Numbered from the stretch's first letter, positions 18,331-27,996 are shown. The stretch is DNA of 64,000 nucleotides from Shewanella electrica (GCF_022321485.1 NZ_JAKOGG010000002.1:1-64000), one strand, 5' to 3'. Notes: generated by a model from the letters alone, not told the origin. Program-made: numbers and translations.

Positions 18331-18777
18331 AATACTGCTCCAGTGCTAGGATACTGTCATTGTGGTGGACGATAGAATATATTTTTGTCCATAAGATCAT
18401 TGCATTAATCTACGTTTCTAACGCGTGCAGTAACGATTAGCAAACGTTAATCATCAAAAGTGTTGCTGATCCCGCTAATTTAGCGGATGAAACCATACTC
18501 TCAGCTTAGGCTGATGCCAACCGAAGTAAAGTGTTACAGCCATCACTTTAGTCGAGATGACATACCGACATTACGATGCTACATCTTGCTTGCATTAGCC
18601 TGTCATCATGCCGCGATTGAGTGAAAACAGTGTTAATTGGGTAATTAGTGATTAAACGTCGAATTAACAGTTGATAACAATTGGTTGCTGAGTATTATAA
18701 CTAACTAATATTGTTTGTTTTTTGCATTTTATCGCTTTGCCCGCCATTGGATTGGCCCACGGTGTATTGAGGACTCC
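18331..18777. other. Gene-free region with three small hairpins
   Basis: No supported gene. It separates the leftward osmC-like gene from the rightward chemoreceptor. Three inverted repeats follow each other: CCGCTA/TAGCGG near 18470-18485, TCAGC/GCTGA at 18501-18514, and TAAAGTG/CACTTTA at 18527-18550. They could be part of a long leader RNA of the chemoreceptor gene, but nothing matches a riboswitch that I know. Confidence 0.45.
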
Positions 18778-20349
18778 ATGCGAAATAATCAACCTGTCAC
18801 CCAGCGCGAAAAATCTCTGTCAGATACCGACATTCTGCTCTCCACCACTGACACTCGCGGCAACCTGAAATACGTTAATGATGCATTTGTCTCTGTCAGC
18901 GGTTTTTCCCGCGCCGAATTAAGCGGACAACCCCACAATATTGTGCGCCATCCCGATATGCCGCCAGCGGCGTTTAAAACGCTATGGCAGCAAATTAACC
19001 AAGGCAAATCTTGGATGGGGATTGTTAAGAATCGCTGCAAAAATGGTGATCACTACTGGGTTAATGCCTACGTTGCCCCAGTGATGGAAAATGGCAAGTT
19101 GCACGAGGTGCAATCGGTGCGTCACGGTGCAACGCCCGAGCAAATTGCCGTTGCCGAACCGCTTTATCAAGCGCTGCAACAGCAGCAAACGCCCGCAGCT
19201 ATTCGTAAACCGTGGCTAGGTTTTGGTGGCCGTTTGCAACTGTTTGGTAGTTTGATGTTGTTGCTTGCCGTGGGGTTAGCGTTCCTATCGCCATGGTGGT
19301 CGTTGCTGACGGTGTTGCTGTGGCTGGTGGGCAGTCAATGGCAGTTACAACCTTTGTACGCGCTGGTGGCTTCCTCCAAAAACATCATCGATGATCCGCT
19401 CGCCCGTGCGGTATATAGCGGTCGTCAGGACGAAGTGGGGCAGTTATCACTCACCTTAAGTTATCTCTCAGCGGAAACCGGCGGTGTGATTGGGCGGATG
19501 GCGGATTCTGCCACTTCCATCAGTGAAGAGTCGGTTAATTTGATGTCTACGCTTAAAGACAATGCTGAGCGTGCTGAGTTGCAAAGTGAACAGACGGGCC
19601 AAGCGGGAACGGCCATGGCGCAGATGACCGCCAGTTTTGCCGAGGTGAACGATAACTTGCAACTGGCGGCAGATGAGATGAAATCCAGCTTAGCGGCTAC
19701 CTCCATGGGCGATGAGCGCTTACAAAAAGTGGTGCAAGCGATTGACGCATTGAATGTGCGTATTCGCGATTTTGCTGGTGTGGTTGACGCTATCGAACAA
19801 GATAGCCACGCGATCACGGAAGTGTTGGAAGTGATTCAAACCATTGCTGAGCAAACTAATCTGCTGGCATTAAATGCCGCGATTGAGGCGGCGCGCGCCG
19901 GCGAAGCGGGCCGCGGTTTTGCAGTGGTGGCTGACGAAGTGCGCACGCTGTCTAGTCGCACCAGCGAGTCGACCACTCATATCGAACAGATTATTGCTAA
20001 GTTCCAGCAAACGACCCGTAACGCTGCGGCTACCATGCAGGCCGGGCGCAGTGATGCAGAACACTCGGTCGCGATGGCGGAAGAGGCCAGTCAGGCGTTT
20101 GAGGCGCTACGCCATTCTATCAATCGTGTTGATAGCATGACCGAGGCTAACGCCGCCGCTGTGCAGCAACAAGCGCTAGTGGCGAGTGAGATAAATCAAG
20201 CCTTGGTTACCATTAAAGGGTTGGCGGCGGACAGCACGCATCAAATCCGCTCGGCCGAGACGCGCAGTGAGCAGGTCAGCCGCTTATCTGTTAAGAGTCA
20301 GCACCTTTCTGAGCAGTTTTGGTTGCAAAGTATTTGCCGCAAGCTGTAG
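18778..20349 (+). CDS. PAS-domain methyl-accepting chemotaxis protein (Aer type)
   Basis: 523 residues. A PAS domain (about 15-125, with [15 protein letters not shown] and IVRHPDMP, the Aer/BdlA-like PAS signatures) comes first. It is followed by a short paired hydrophobic region (about 155-190) and a cytoplasmic signalling domain whose hairpin tip reads [20 protein letters not shown]. It likely senses redox or oxygen through bound FAD, as in Aer, and signals to CheA. There is no periplasmic domain. The start is the ATG at 18778 with GAGGA upstream; the in-frame sequence before it is AT-rich and not protein-like. No C-terminal CheR-binding pentapeptide is seen. Confidence 0.92.
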   Translation: MRNNQPVTQREKSLSDTDILLSTTDTRGNLKYVNDAFVSVSGFSRAELSGQPHNIVRHPDMPPAAFKTLWQQINQGKSWMGIVKNRCKNGDHYWVNAYVAPVMENGKLHEVQSVRHGATPEQIAVAEPLYQALQQQQTPAAIRKPWLGFGGRLQLFGSLMLLLAVGLAFLSPWWSLLTVLLWLVGSQWQLQPLYALVASSKNIIDDPLARAVYSGRQDEVGQLSLTLSYLSAETGGVIGRMADSATSISEESVNLMSTLKDNAERAELQSEQTGQAGTAMAQMTASFAEVNDNLQLAADEMKSSLAATSMGDERLQKVVQAIDALNVRIRDFAGVVDAIEQDSHAITEVLEVIQTIAEQTNLLALNAAIEAARAGEAGRGFAVVADEVRTLSSRTSESTTHIEQIIAKFQQTTRNAAATMQAGRSDAEHSVAMAEEASQAFEALRHSINRVDSMTEANAAAVQQQALVASEINQALVTIKGLAADSTHQIRSAETRSEQVSRLSVKSQHLSEQFWLQSICRKL

Positions 20350-20412
20350 TTCTGCTGGAAATATCAGCGGTTGATTACAAAAAAGGTCGAATAGATGGTT
20401 TAATCGGCAAAT

Positions 20413-20440
20413 GGGGCTTGAGTTTTACAGGAAAAGCCCC
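20413..20440 (+). promoter_or_regulatory. Hairpin in the hpf leader
   Basis: GGGGCTT (20413-20419) pairs with AAGCCCC (20434-20440) 39 bases before the hpf start codon. There is no T-run, so it may be a weak terminator of the chemoreceptor transcript or a leader structure. Confidence 0.4.
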
Positions 20441-20478
20441 AAGCTCAGTAGTAAGTCAACAAAGAAAAGGGAAAGCCT

Positions 20479-20838
20479 ATGAAAATCCAAGTTTCAGGTC
20501 ACCATGTTGAAGTCACTCCCTCAGTTCGTACTCACGTTGAGGAAAAACTCGCTAAAATCATCAAACATTTCCCAGGACTTATCGGATTCGATGTTATCGT
20601 GGCTAAGGAGCACGGTGACTATCAAGCAGATATTCGTACTAACTATGAAGGTGTTCCGGTTGCTGCAACCGGCAGCGATGCGGTGATGTATCCGGCAATC
20701 GCCACTGCGGTGAAAAAACTCGAAGCCGCGCTCAAACACCGCAAAGGCCAGTTAAAGGCTGATCTGCATGAGAAGCCAGAGTGTACTACGCCGCCAATCG
20801 CGCATGAAATTATTCAGGAAATGGACCTGACTAAATAA
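20479..20838 (+). CDS. hpf: Ribosome hibernation promoting factor (short HPF/RaiA type)
   Basis: 119 residues. Short HPF/YfiA proteins bind the 30S decoding site in stationary phase and keep ribosomes inactive. The beta-alpha fold is evident: MKIQVSGHHVEVTPSVRTHVEEKL, then IVAKEHGDYQADI and the basic helix AALKHRKGQLK. The C-terminal tail of about 20 residues (from the EKPECTTPP segment) is closer to YfiA/RaiA than to the 95-residue HPF. Start ATG has a purine-rich AGGGAAAG site. Followed by a clear terminator. Confidence 0.93.
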   Translation: MKIQVSGHHVEVTPSVRTHVEEKLAKIIKHFPGLIGFDVIVAKEHGDYQADIRTNYEGVPVAATGSDAVMYPAIATAVKKLEAALKHRKGQLKADLHEKPECTTPPIAHEIIQEMDLTK

Positions 20839-20860
20839 GCCGCGGCCACACACGCTCATC

Positions 20861-20890
20861 AAGGGACCTTAGGGTCCCTTGTTTGTTGTT
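20861..20890 (+). terminator. Terminator of hpf
   Basis: An 8-bp stem AAGGGACC/GGTCCCTT (20861-20868 with 20873-20880) followed by a GTTTGTTGTT tail. Confidence 0.85.
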
Positions 20891-21014
20891 AGCGCCAGCA
20901 AATAAGTGATTCATGGTTTACGCTTAATTAAACGGCGAAACGGCAACAAGACTGATGACGGCATTGAGCGCTGCTTTCGCTTATCTCATGCGATAAATCG
21001 AACAAGGAACCTCA

Positions 21015-22595
21015 ATGACGTTAGCGTCGAAAGCGCGGTGGCAGTGGAGCCTAGCGGGCGTGGTCAGCGGCGCGGCATTGCTACTGGCAGGGCAAAGCGT
21101 TATGACGGCGCAAACGCCGTTGGACTACGCGCCAGTGTTGCTGCTGTGTTTACCCATGTTGTTATTAATCTGGCGGTTATGCCAACGCCCACCTTCCATC
21201 CCCGAATCCACCACTGCCACAGCGGCGGAGCAACAACAGCCCCTAGCGATTAGACAGATAGCCAAAGACACCAGCACCTTAGCCATCGGCGGTGCCGAAG
21301 TGTCACATTTTGTTGATGAACTAACCAAAACCATTGAGTTTAGTGGCAGCACCGCCCAGCGGATAAATCTGTCATCATCGGCATTATCTGAGTCGACCAT
21401 TGCCTTAAGCGAACATGCACAAGCGGTATTGTCACAGGCGCAGCAATCGAAACAGTTATCGGTAGAAGGCCGAGAGTTTGCCGTGGTGGGCTTTGCCGCT
21501 ATTCAGCAGCTTAGTGGTGACGTGGCGGGTGCTGCAGAGCATGTGCAGCAACTAAAATCTCAAGCGGATGCGATCAAAAAGGTCACTGAGGTGATTGATG
21601 CGGTGGCCGAGCAAACCAATCTACTGGCGCTAAATGCCGCCATTGAAGCGGCGCGAGCGGGAGACGCTGGCCGTGGTTTTGCTGTGGTGGCGGACGAAGT
21701 GCGTGCTTTAGCCGCTAAAACGGCGCAATCGACCCAAGATATTGCCGCGATGTTGGGTAATATTCGCCAGCAAACCGATGCCACCTCTACTTTGATGGCG
21801 CGGGTGGTTGAACGCACTGCGGAGGCTGTACAAGCGATGTCTGCGCTGGAGCAACGTTTTGACAGCATTGCCAGCGGTGTCGAGCATTCGGCCGATGCGT
21901 TATCGCAGATTGATAGCTCGTTGCGAGATTACCGTGATACCACCAGTGACATTGCCCAGACAATCGAGCAAATCAGTGAATTATTGCAAGATACCGATGG
22001 CCGGGCGCAGTTGATTTCCAAACGGGCATTTGAGTTTTCCCGCAAGACTGAAGGAATTTTCCGTGCGCTGACCCTGTGGGACACCGATACCTTTGAACAA
22101 CAAGTGTTGCAGGAGGCGCAAGCGGCCGCCGCGGCCTGTGGTCAGCAACTGACGCAAGCATTACAAAGCGGTAAGTTTACCGAGCAGCAACTGTTTAATC
22201 CGCAGTATCAGCGTATCGGCAGCAGTGAGCCAGCGAAATATAGCACCGCGTTTGACGGCTTCACCGATCAGGTATTCCCCGATATTCAAGAGCCGATTTT
22301 ACAGCGACATCAAAATATTGTTTACGCTGGTGCGGTCGATAAACAAGGCTACTTTCCGACACACAATCGCCGCTTTAGCCAGCCACTCACTGGCAACCCG
22401 CAACAGGATATTTTGCACAATCGCACCAAGCGGTTGTTTAATGATGTGACTGGGATTCGCTGCGGCCAACACACGGAAACCATGTTGCTACAAACTTATA
22501 AGCGCGACACTGGCGAGGTGATGCACGACTTGTCGGTGCCGATTTATGTTAATGGTCGCCACTGGGGTGGATTTCGCGTCGGCTTTAAAGCCTGA
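21015..22595 (+). CDS. Chemoreceptor with C-terminal sensor-like domain
   Basis: 526 residues. Two hydrophobic helices near the N-terminus (about 11-30 and 38-56) are followed directly by a methyl-accepting signalling domain (tip [20 protein letters not shown] at about residues 197-216), without HAMP or periplasmic domain. After it comes a separate domain of about 150 residues (from about 370), with [29 protein letters not shown] and HWGGFRVGF. These are typical of a Cache/PAS-like sensor placed at the C-terminus. It probably senses a cytoplasmic signal. The gene ends one base before the convergent solute-binding protein gene. Confidence 0.87.
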   Translation: MTLASKARWQWSLAGVVSGAALLLAGQSVMTAQTPLDYAPVLLLCLPMLLLIWRLCQRPPSIPESTTATAAEQQQPLAIRQIAKDTSTLAIGGAEVSHFVDELTKTIEFSGSTAQRINLSSSALSESTIALSEHAQAVLSQAQQSKQLSVEGREFAVVGFAAIQQLSGDVAGAAEHVQQLKSQADAIKKVTEVIDAVAEQTNLLALNAAIEAARAGDAGRGFAVVADEVRALAAKTAQSTQDIAAMLGNIRQQTDATSTLMARVVERTAEAVQAMSALEQRFDSIASGVEHSADALSQIDSSLRDYRDTTSDIAQTIEQISELLQDTDGRAQLISKRAFEFSRKTEGIFRALTLWDTDTFEQQVLQEAQAAAAACGQQLTQALQSGKFTEQQLFNPQYQRIGSSEPAKYSTAFDGFTDQVFPDIQEPILQRHQNIVYAGAVDKQGYFPTHNRRFSQPLTGNPQQDILHNRTKRLFNDVTGIRCGQHTETMLLQTYKRDTGEVMHDLSVPIYVNGRHWGGFRVGFKA

Positions 22596-23459
22596 TTAGC
22601 GCAAGTAGGGTGAGGCTGGCGTTGCTTGCCACCACGCAAGTTGCTGCGGTATCAGCGGGGCTTTAAACGGTGGATTGCGTAGCGCAGGAAATATGGTGTT
22701 GATGTCAACCGGCGACTTTCTGCTTTGTAATATCGCCCGATATTTATCAACTAACTGTTGATACTCGCCGTTCGCTCTGATTGCCGTCAGTCCCTGATTA
22801 AAGCTATCGATGAGCGCCTCACCTTCAGCGTTACACGTACCGGTCGCCACATACAGTTTGCGCTCGTCTAACGCGGGGCCAGTGAAAATAAATTGGCCCT
22901 CCATACGTTGCTGAAAAATTGTCGTCGCGGCAACTAATTCATCTTCCACCACCAAATCGATGCGTTTTAACGCCAGCATCTGCAAATTAGCGCTTAGGCT
23001 GTGGTTGGCGCTCAGATGATAACTGGGATTATTGATAAACTCATTCTGATAGTTATAGCCACGAATCACGCCAATGGACTTCCCCGCGAGACGTGCGAGA
23101 TCTTGATATTCAAAACTATCATCTAGTCGTTTGATAAAGCGCAGTCGATTGGTCAGAAACGGCGCGGAGTAGCGGATTTCATGCAAACGACTGGCCTCAT
23201 ACCACACCAATGTCAGGTCGTTATTACAGCTTTGCACATCGCGGTAGGCGCGCGCCCACGGTTTGATCTGCACCGTCAGCATGCGCTGCTGTTGCTGTAA
23301 CGCGGCGCGCACAATCTCAATGGCTAAGCCATGTTGTCCATCCGCTTCCACATAGGGCGACCACACATCATTCCCCAGCGTGACCGCCGTTGCGGCTTGG
23401 CTACTCCAGCTATGAAGCAGCAGCAGACTGATGGCGAGATGGCGCGTTAGGCTCTGCAT
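22596..23459 (-). CDS. Periplasmic solute-binding protein, family 3
   Basis: 287 residues with a signal peptide (cleavage after SQA, about residue 22). The fold is that of amino-acid-type binding proteins: DVWSPYVEADGQHGLAIEIV, then IKPWARAYRDVQ, SAPFLTNRLRFI and a late GEYQQLVDKYRAIL. No ABC permease or ATPase gene is near, so it may be an orphan receptor rather than a transporter part. It follows the Lon-like gene by only two bases and is likely cotranscribed with it. Convergent with the chemoreceptor gene. Confidence 0.85.
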   Translation of the reverse strand: MQSLTRHLAISLLLLHSWSSQAATAVTLGNDVWSPYVEADGQHGLAIEIVRAALQQQQRMLTVQIKPWARAYRDVQSCNNDLTLVWYEASRLHEIRYSAPFLTNRLRFIKRLDDSFEYQDLARLAGKSIGVIRGYNYQNEFINNPSYHLSANHSLSANLQMLALKRIDLVVEDELVAATTIFQQRMEGQFIFTGPALDERKLYVATGTCNAEGEALIDSFNQGLTAIRANGEYQQLVDKYRAILQSRKSPVDINTIFPALRNPPFKAPLIPQQLAWWQATPASPYLR

Positions 23460-23461
23460 GT

Positions 23462-25849
23462 TTAGGATTTTGCCGTGAGCAGTTTGCGCAGTTTCTCTAC
23501 TTGCTGCTGCGCAACACCGATAATGGAATCCGCTTGGTAACGCCCGTAACGATTGGCTTTAGCGACGTCGGTGTCGGTCAACAGCGCCATCGCTTCGGTG
23601 ACATGCTCAACGGTCCAAATATGGAAGCGCCCCTTGCTGACTGCATCAACCACCTCTTTTTTCAACATTAAGTTGTGCGCGTTGCGTTTGGGAATGATCA
23701 CCCCTTGGCTGTTTTTCCGCCCTTTGATGGCGCAGACATCGAAAAAGCCTTCAATTTTTTCATTGAGTCCGCCAATCGGTTGCGCTTCGCCAAATTGGTT
23801 CATCGAGCCAGTGATGGCAATATCTTGTCGAATGGCGATACCACTAATGGCCGACATAATGGCACAGCATTCGGCCATCGAAGCACTATCGCCGTCCACA
23901 CCCGAGTAGGATTGCTCGAACGTCAGCGAAGTGGTTAGCGGTACTGCGGCGTCTTTGCCTAACAGACCGTTAATATAGGCACTTAAAATCCACACGCCTT
24001 TGCTGTGAATACGGCCACCGAGGCGCACTTTATGTTCAATATCGAGCACCTCACCACGGCCGTGAGCGGTGGTGGCGGTGATGCGATTTGGCATACCAAA
24101 TTGGTGATCTGTGGTGGCTAACACCGACAACGCGTTGATTTGCCCCACCGCTTTGCCTTGTACTTCAATCAGGTTAGTGCCTTGTACAAAACCAAGCATC
24201 ATTTGATCGCGCAGCCGGCTAACCCGCTGCTCCTGTTGTTGTAGCGCTTGCTCAACATGGGTAGCACGAATACGGCGTGCATTGGCCGACTTGGCACAGA
24301 AGTGCGTTTCGCGCAGCAAGTTGGCGATATTGGCCGAATGCAGTGACAACATGGTTTGGTCATCTGCTTGGCGGCTACTGTACTCGATGATACGGGCGAG
24401 GGCAGATCGGTCACATTGCAATAACTGGTTGTCGTGCACAATCGAGCTAATAAAGCGCACGTAGAAGGCTTCAGACTCATCGTTACGTGGCATCACGTCT
24501 TCAAAGTCGGCGGTGACGCGGAAAAGCTCACTAAAATCAGGGTCGTATTGTTGCAGCAACTGGTAGGTTTCGTAGTCGCCAAACAGCACGATTTTGACAT
24601 CGAGCGCCACCGGTTCCGGCGACAATGATACCGTGCCCGATAAGCTGACTTCCCGCTCCAGCGAGTTCAAATCCAGTGTGCGCGAGCGTAGCGCGCGTTT
24701 CAGGCCATCCCACACATACGGGCGTTCTAGCACTTTGATGGCATCCATCAACAGCACGCCGCCATTGGCGCGGTGCAAGCTGCCGGGGCGGATCAGTGAA
24801 AAGTCGGTAAATACCGTGCCGCGATAGGTCGCGCTTTCGACATAGCCGAACAGGCCGTGATAGGTGGGGTTTTCTTCTACCACCACCGGAAAGCGTTCAC
24901 ACTCTTGGCCCACTAACAGGTTGACTTGGTACCGGCGCGGCATTTTCTTCTCTAGCGAGGCGTAGGCCAGCCCAAGCTGATCTTCACTTTGCTCCAAAAA
25001 GATATCCAGATTGCTGAGCATATCTTTCTGCATATTACTGAGGAAACTGCGCACTTCGCTGATGTGGCGATAGTCGTCTTTCAACGGCTTAAAAAAGTGC
25101 GTCAGCACTTCGCGCGCCACTTGTTCATCGTGTTGTTGCTGCTTGGTGCTGAACTCCTCTTCCCACTCAGTCAATTGGCGCACGATGCCGCGCAGGCGGA
25201 TCTCTAAATGGCGAATATTATCATCGAACTGATTACGCTCTGTATCTGACAACGCCGCGTAACTGTCATCGGTGTGTGGTTCTTCTTCATCGTTAAGGGC
25301 CATTAGTTGATAGTCACCGTCGGGGCTGACCACCAAGCGAATATGCATTTCATGCGCTTCGGCCGCGAGTTCACCTAAGGTGGCTTCTTGGCGTTGTGAG
25401 AGCTGTGCTTTGAGTTTATCGGCGCGACGATAGTAGACTTCGTTGTCAAACGCCAACGGCAGTGCTTTGACTAAACGCAGCACCACTTTTTCGAGTTCTT
25501 TCTTAAATGGGGCGCCGCTGCCCGCTGGCAATTTAAGAATCGATGGCGAGCGTGGTTCATCAAAATTGGCGACATAACACCAGTCATAAAGTGATGAATC
25601 AAGAAATTCATGACGCTTCAAATAGCGCAACATCATGGTGCGCTTGCCCAGCCCATTACGCCCCACCGCATAGATGTTATAGCCTTTGTCGCGAATCGAC
25701 ATGGCAAACTCCACCGCTTTTTGGGCACGTTCTTGGCCGATGATTTCATCTAGCGGTTCGAGTTCTTTAGTGGAGGTGATGGTGTCCGGCAGTTGCAGCA
25801 ATTCTGCCTGACGATAGGTAAGGCTGGCATCAAGCTCAGTGATGGCCAT
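23462..25849 (-). CDS. Lon-family ATP-dependent protease (LonB/YcbZ-like)
   Basis: 795 residues. The N-terminal AAA region has a Walker A-like loop GRNGLGKRT (about 63-71) and the C-terminal third is a Lon peptidase domain. In that domain GDGDSASMAE gives the catalytic Ser655 and GGLNEKIEGF gives Lys698, the Ser-Lys dyad of Lon. A long coiled insertion (about 115-290) breaks the ATPase part, as in the Lon-like proteins of Shewanella and Vibrio. There is no N-terminal Lon substrate domain. Start ATG at 25849 has an AAGGAC site. It likely degrades regulatory or damaged proteins in the cytoplasm. Confidence 0.93.
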   Translation of the reverse strand: MAITELDASLTYRQAELLQLPDTITSTKELEPLDEIIGQERAQKAVEFAMSIRDKGYNIYAVGRNGLGKRTMMLRYLKRHEFLDSSLYDWCYVANFDEPRSPSILKLPAGSGAPFKKELEKVVLRLVKALPLAFDNEVYYRRADKLKAQLSQRQEATLGELAAEAHEMHIRLVVSPDGDYQLMALNDEEEPHTDDSYAALSDTERNQFDDNIRHLEIRLRGIVRQLTEWEEEFSTKQQQHDEQVAREVLTHFFKPLKDDYRHISEVRSFLSNMQKDMLSNLDIFLEQSEDQLGLAYASLEKKMPRRYQVNLLVGQECERFPVVVEENPTYHGLFGYVESATYRGTVFTDFSLIRPGSLHRANGGVLLMDAIKVLERPYVWDGLKRALRSRTLDLNSLEREVSLSGTVSLSPEPVALDVKIVLFGDYETYQLLQQYDPDFSELFRVTADFEDVMPRNDESEAFYVRFISSIVHDNQLLQCDRSALARIIEYSSRQADDQTMLSLHSANIANLLRETHFCAKSANARRIRATHVEQALQQQEQRVSRLRDQMMLGFVQGTNLIEVQGKAVGQINALSVLATTDHQFGMPNRITATTAHGRGEVLDIEHKVRLGGRIHSKGVWILSAYINGLLGKDAAVPLTTSLTFEQSYSGVDGDSASMAECCAIMSAISGIAIRQDIAITGSMNQFGEAQPIGGLNEKIEGFFDVCAIKGRKNSQGVIIPKRNAHNLMLKKEVVDAVSKGRFHIWTVEHVTEAMALLTDTDVAKANRYGRYQADSIIGVAQQQVEKLRKLLTAKS

Positions 25850-25993
25850 GTAAGCGTCCTTGTTAAAAAATAGCTAAGTTGTTTGACAATAAATGGCCGC
25901 GCGCTGCAAAGCAAATCTCCTTGGATTGGTATGGTGGTTTTTTAGGCGTTAGTAGCGATAAAACGTGATCCTTCACCTTGGCGCTATGTGTGT

Positions 25994-26422
25994 TTAAGAC
26001 TGCCAATGCTGTAAGCTGCTGGTTTGCTGTGACTGATATTGTTGTTGTGCTTCAATAATTTGTAGCAAATTATTTTCAATCCAATCTGCCAAACCGACCA
26101 CTTGCTTGGCAATCTGACGCCCCAGCTCAGTGAGACCATATTCGACGTGCGGTGGCACTACCGGAAACACTGTACGAATAACAAAACCGTCACTTTCCAG
26201 TTGTTGCAGCGTCTGCGCTAACATCTTTTCACTGACCCCCAGAATTTTGCGTTTTAACGCGCTAAAACGATGCTGTTCGCCATCCATTAGCGCCAACAAC
26301 ACCAACACGCCCCAACGGCTGGTGACATGTTTCAGCACATCACGCGAAGGGCATTTATCAGAAAACACATTACCGCGTTGCATTAACTCAGCGAGCGTTT
26401 GTGAGGTTAACTCTTGGCTCAT
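25994..26422 (-). CDS. qorR: HxlR-family redox-sensing repressor
   Basis: 142 residues. A winged-helix regulator of the HxlR family, matching E. coli YtfH/QorR: CPSRDVLKHVTSRWGVLVLLAL carries the conserved cysteine that senses quinones or reactive aldehydes. The recognition region reads GVSEKMLAQTLQQLESDGFV. It is divergent from qorB, the same arrangement as E. coli ytfH/ytfG, so it most likely represses qorB and itself. Start ATG at 26422 has an AAGGTAAG site. Confidence 0.9.
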   Translation of the reverse strand: MSQELTSQTLAELMQRGNVFSDKCPSRDVLKHVTSRWGVLVLLALMDGEQHRFSALKRKILGVSEKMLAQTLQQLESDGFVIRTVFPVVPPHVEYGLTELGRQIAKQVVGLADWIENNLLQIIEAQQQYQSQQTSSLQHWQS

Positions 26423-26426
26423 TTAA

Positions 26427-26451
26427 TACTTACCTTTTTGTTGGTACTTAC
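26427..26451. promoter_or_regulatory. Candidate QorR operator (direct repeat)
   Basis: TACTTACC at 26427-26434 and TACTTACT at 26445-26452 form a direct repeat with an 18-base period, inside the gap between the divergent qorR and qorB genes. The spacing is close to two helical turns, as expected for a dimeric or paired winged-helix regulator. This is an inference from position and repetition. Confidence 0.5.
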
Positions 26452-26596
26452 TAAAAGTTTGTGTTGGGCATAGTATAGCTTGCAACGGCGTTTGGCTAGC
26501 GGGATTGCGAGTTTGCCTTATGGCATGAAGCCGAGCATCTCGATTGTCGCGTTAGTCATCGCGCCAATTTATTTCATTGCTATTGAGGAGATCATC

Positions 26597-27445
26597 ATGA
26601 TTGCTGTAACTGGTGCTACCGGACAACTTGGTCGTTTAGTGATTGAAGCGTTATTGAAAACTGTGCCGGCCAACCAAATCGTGGCGGCGGTGCGTAACGT
26701 CGACAAAGCCGCAGATTTAGCAGCCAAAGGCGTATTAGTGCGTCAAGCGGACTACAGCAAGCCTGCCACGTTGGCATCAGCATTTACTGGCATTGATAAA
26801 CTGCTGCTGATTTCATCCAGCGAAGTAGGCCAACGTGCACCACAGCATCAGGCTGTGATTGATGCCGCCAAAGCTGCAGGCGTTAAACTGCTGGCATACA
26901 CCAGTATTTTGCACGCCGATACATCGCCGCTGCTATTGGCAGAAGAACACCGTGCAACGGAAGCCTATATCAAACAACGTGGTGTGCCAGCGGTATTGCT
27001 ACGCAATGGTTGGTACAGCGAAAACTACACTATGGGGGTTGCGGCGGCGATTGAACATGGTGCGGTTGCTGGTTGTGCTAACGATGCGCGCTTAGCGACG
27101 GCTACTCGTCAAGATTATGCTGAAGCAGCGGCCAAAGTGCTCACCAGCGAACATCAAGCGGGCAAAGTTTATGAATTAGCCGGTGATACAGCGTTTACTT
27201 TGACGGAGTTTGCTCACAGCATTAGCCAACTGTCAGGCAAGAAAGTGGTTTATCAAAACTTGAGCGAAGCTGACTATGTGGCGTTGCTAGAAAAAGTTGG
27301 CGTGCCCGGTCCATTTGCGGCAGTGCTAGGTAACTCAGAAACGGGAGCCGCTAAAGGGGCTTTGTTTGATGATGGTCATCAGCTATCTGCATTGATTGGG
27401 CGTGCCACTACGCCGATTGTTGATAGCATTAAAGCCGTGTTGTAA
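26597..27445 (+). CDS. qorB: NAD(P)H:quinone oxidoreductase type 2
   Basis: 283 residues, an NmrA-like Rossmann protein. VTGATGQLG at the N-terminus binds NADP, and the later VLLRNGWYSENYTM segment and the TRQDYAEAAAKVL region are typical of QorB/YtfG. It reduces quinones using NADPH in the cytoplasm. The start is the ATG at 26597 with GAGGAG upstream; an in-frame frame before it is longer but has no family match. Divergent from qorR. Confidence 0.93.
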   Translation: MIAVTGATGQLGRLVIEALLKTVPANQIVAAVRNVDKAADLAAKGVLVRQADYSKPATLASAFTGIDKLLLISSSEVGQRAPQHQAVIDAAKAAGVKLLAYTSILHADTSPLLLAEEHRATEAYIKQRGVPAVLLRNGWYSENYTMGVAAAIEHGAVAGCANDARLATATRQDYAEAAAKVLTSEHQAGKVYELAGDTAFTLTEFAHSISQLSGKKVVYQNLSEADYVALLEKVGVPGPFAAVLGNSETGAAKGALFDDGHQLSALIGRATTPIVDSIKAVL

Positions 27446-27463
27446 CCCAGCCCGCTTATAAAC

Positions 27464-27497
27464 AGACGAATCGTGTTATTCACGATTCGTCTTTTTT
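27464..27497 (+). terminator. Terminator of qorB
   Basis: A perfect 12-bp stem AGACGAATCGTG/CACGATTCGTCT (27464-27475 with 27481-27492), loop TTATT, followed by five T. Confidence 0.93.
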
Positions 27498-27536
27498 ACT
27501 TGGCTAATTTACCCATTCAGCCAGATTCACAAACTG

Positions 27537-27911
27537 TTACACCTTTCCTTGCTGCCAGCGATGTAATAAACGCGTTTGTTCCACCAATAATTTTTTATTG
27601 TCTGGCGTCAGCTCACTAAAGAGTTTCAATAGGATTTGCGTTTCCGCAGAGGCGATCACATGGTCGTGATTAATCCGTTCGTCCTTAAGGCTTGTATCAA
27701 TCACAATTCCATTCTCACATGCCGCATATAGACTAGAAGGTGTTGTTTCTAAAGCGTATGCAATTTTACGCAATAGCTTTTGCGATGGTTGTCGTAAACC
27801 ATTCTCAATACGAGAAACGTTACTGGTGGCGATATCCGCATCCAGTGCGAGTTGCTCTTGGGTAAGTTTGCGCTGGATGCGCAAGACTCGAATAGCGTGT
27901 CCTATATGCAT
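27537..27911 (-). CDS. XRE-family transcriptional regulator
   Basis: 124 residues from the ATG at 27911. The first 60 residues form a helix-turn-helix of the Cro/C1 type (IGHAIRVLRIQRKLTQEQLA, then IATSNVSRIENG, then PSQKLLRKIAYAL). The remaining half has no recognised domain. Longer starts exist in frame (27938, 27974), but they would place the coding region across two symmetrical operator-like sites, so the short start is preferred. It is divergent from a c-di-GMP phosphodiesterase gene and may regulate both. Confidence 0.78.
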   Translation of the reverse strand: MHIGHAIRVLRIQRKLTQEQLALDADIATSNVSRIENGLRQPSQKLLRKIAYALETTPSSLYAACENGIVIDTSLKDERINHDHVIASAETQILLKLFSELTPDNKKLLVEQTRLLHRWQQGKV

Positions 27912-27931
27912 GGCGCGATTATCCGTGGCGC

Positions 27932-27946
27932 TTGCCATATAGGCAA
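27932..27946. promoter_or_regulatory. Operator-like palindrome 1, TTGCC-N5-GGCAA
   Basis: Perfect inverted repeat TTGCC ATATA GGCAA. It is one of two copies 44 bp apart centre to centre, lying just upstream of the XRE gene start. Likely a binding site of the XRE protein itself. Confidence 0.7.
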
Positions 27947-27965
27947 AACCGCGCGGGCAAATTGC

Positions 27966-27996
27966 TTGACACATTTTGCCTATAGGGCAATATAAT
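27966..27996 (+). promoter_or_regulatory. Sigma-70-like promoter facing the EAL gene
   Basis: TTGACA at 27966-27971 and TATAAT at 27991-27996, both perfect consensus hexamers, with a 19-bp spacer. The spacer contains operator palindrome 2. The long spacer suggests a weak or regulator-tuned promoter. It points to the PAS-EAL gene starting at 28267. Confidence 0.65.
27976..27990. promoter_or_regulatory. Operator-like palindrome 2, TTGCC-N5-GGCAA
   Basis: Perfect inverted repeat TTGCC TATAG GGCAA, identical in its arms to palindrome 1. It lies between the -35 and -10 hexamers of the rightward promoter, a classic place for repression. Confidence 0.7.
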
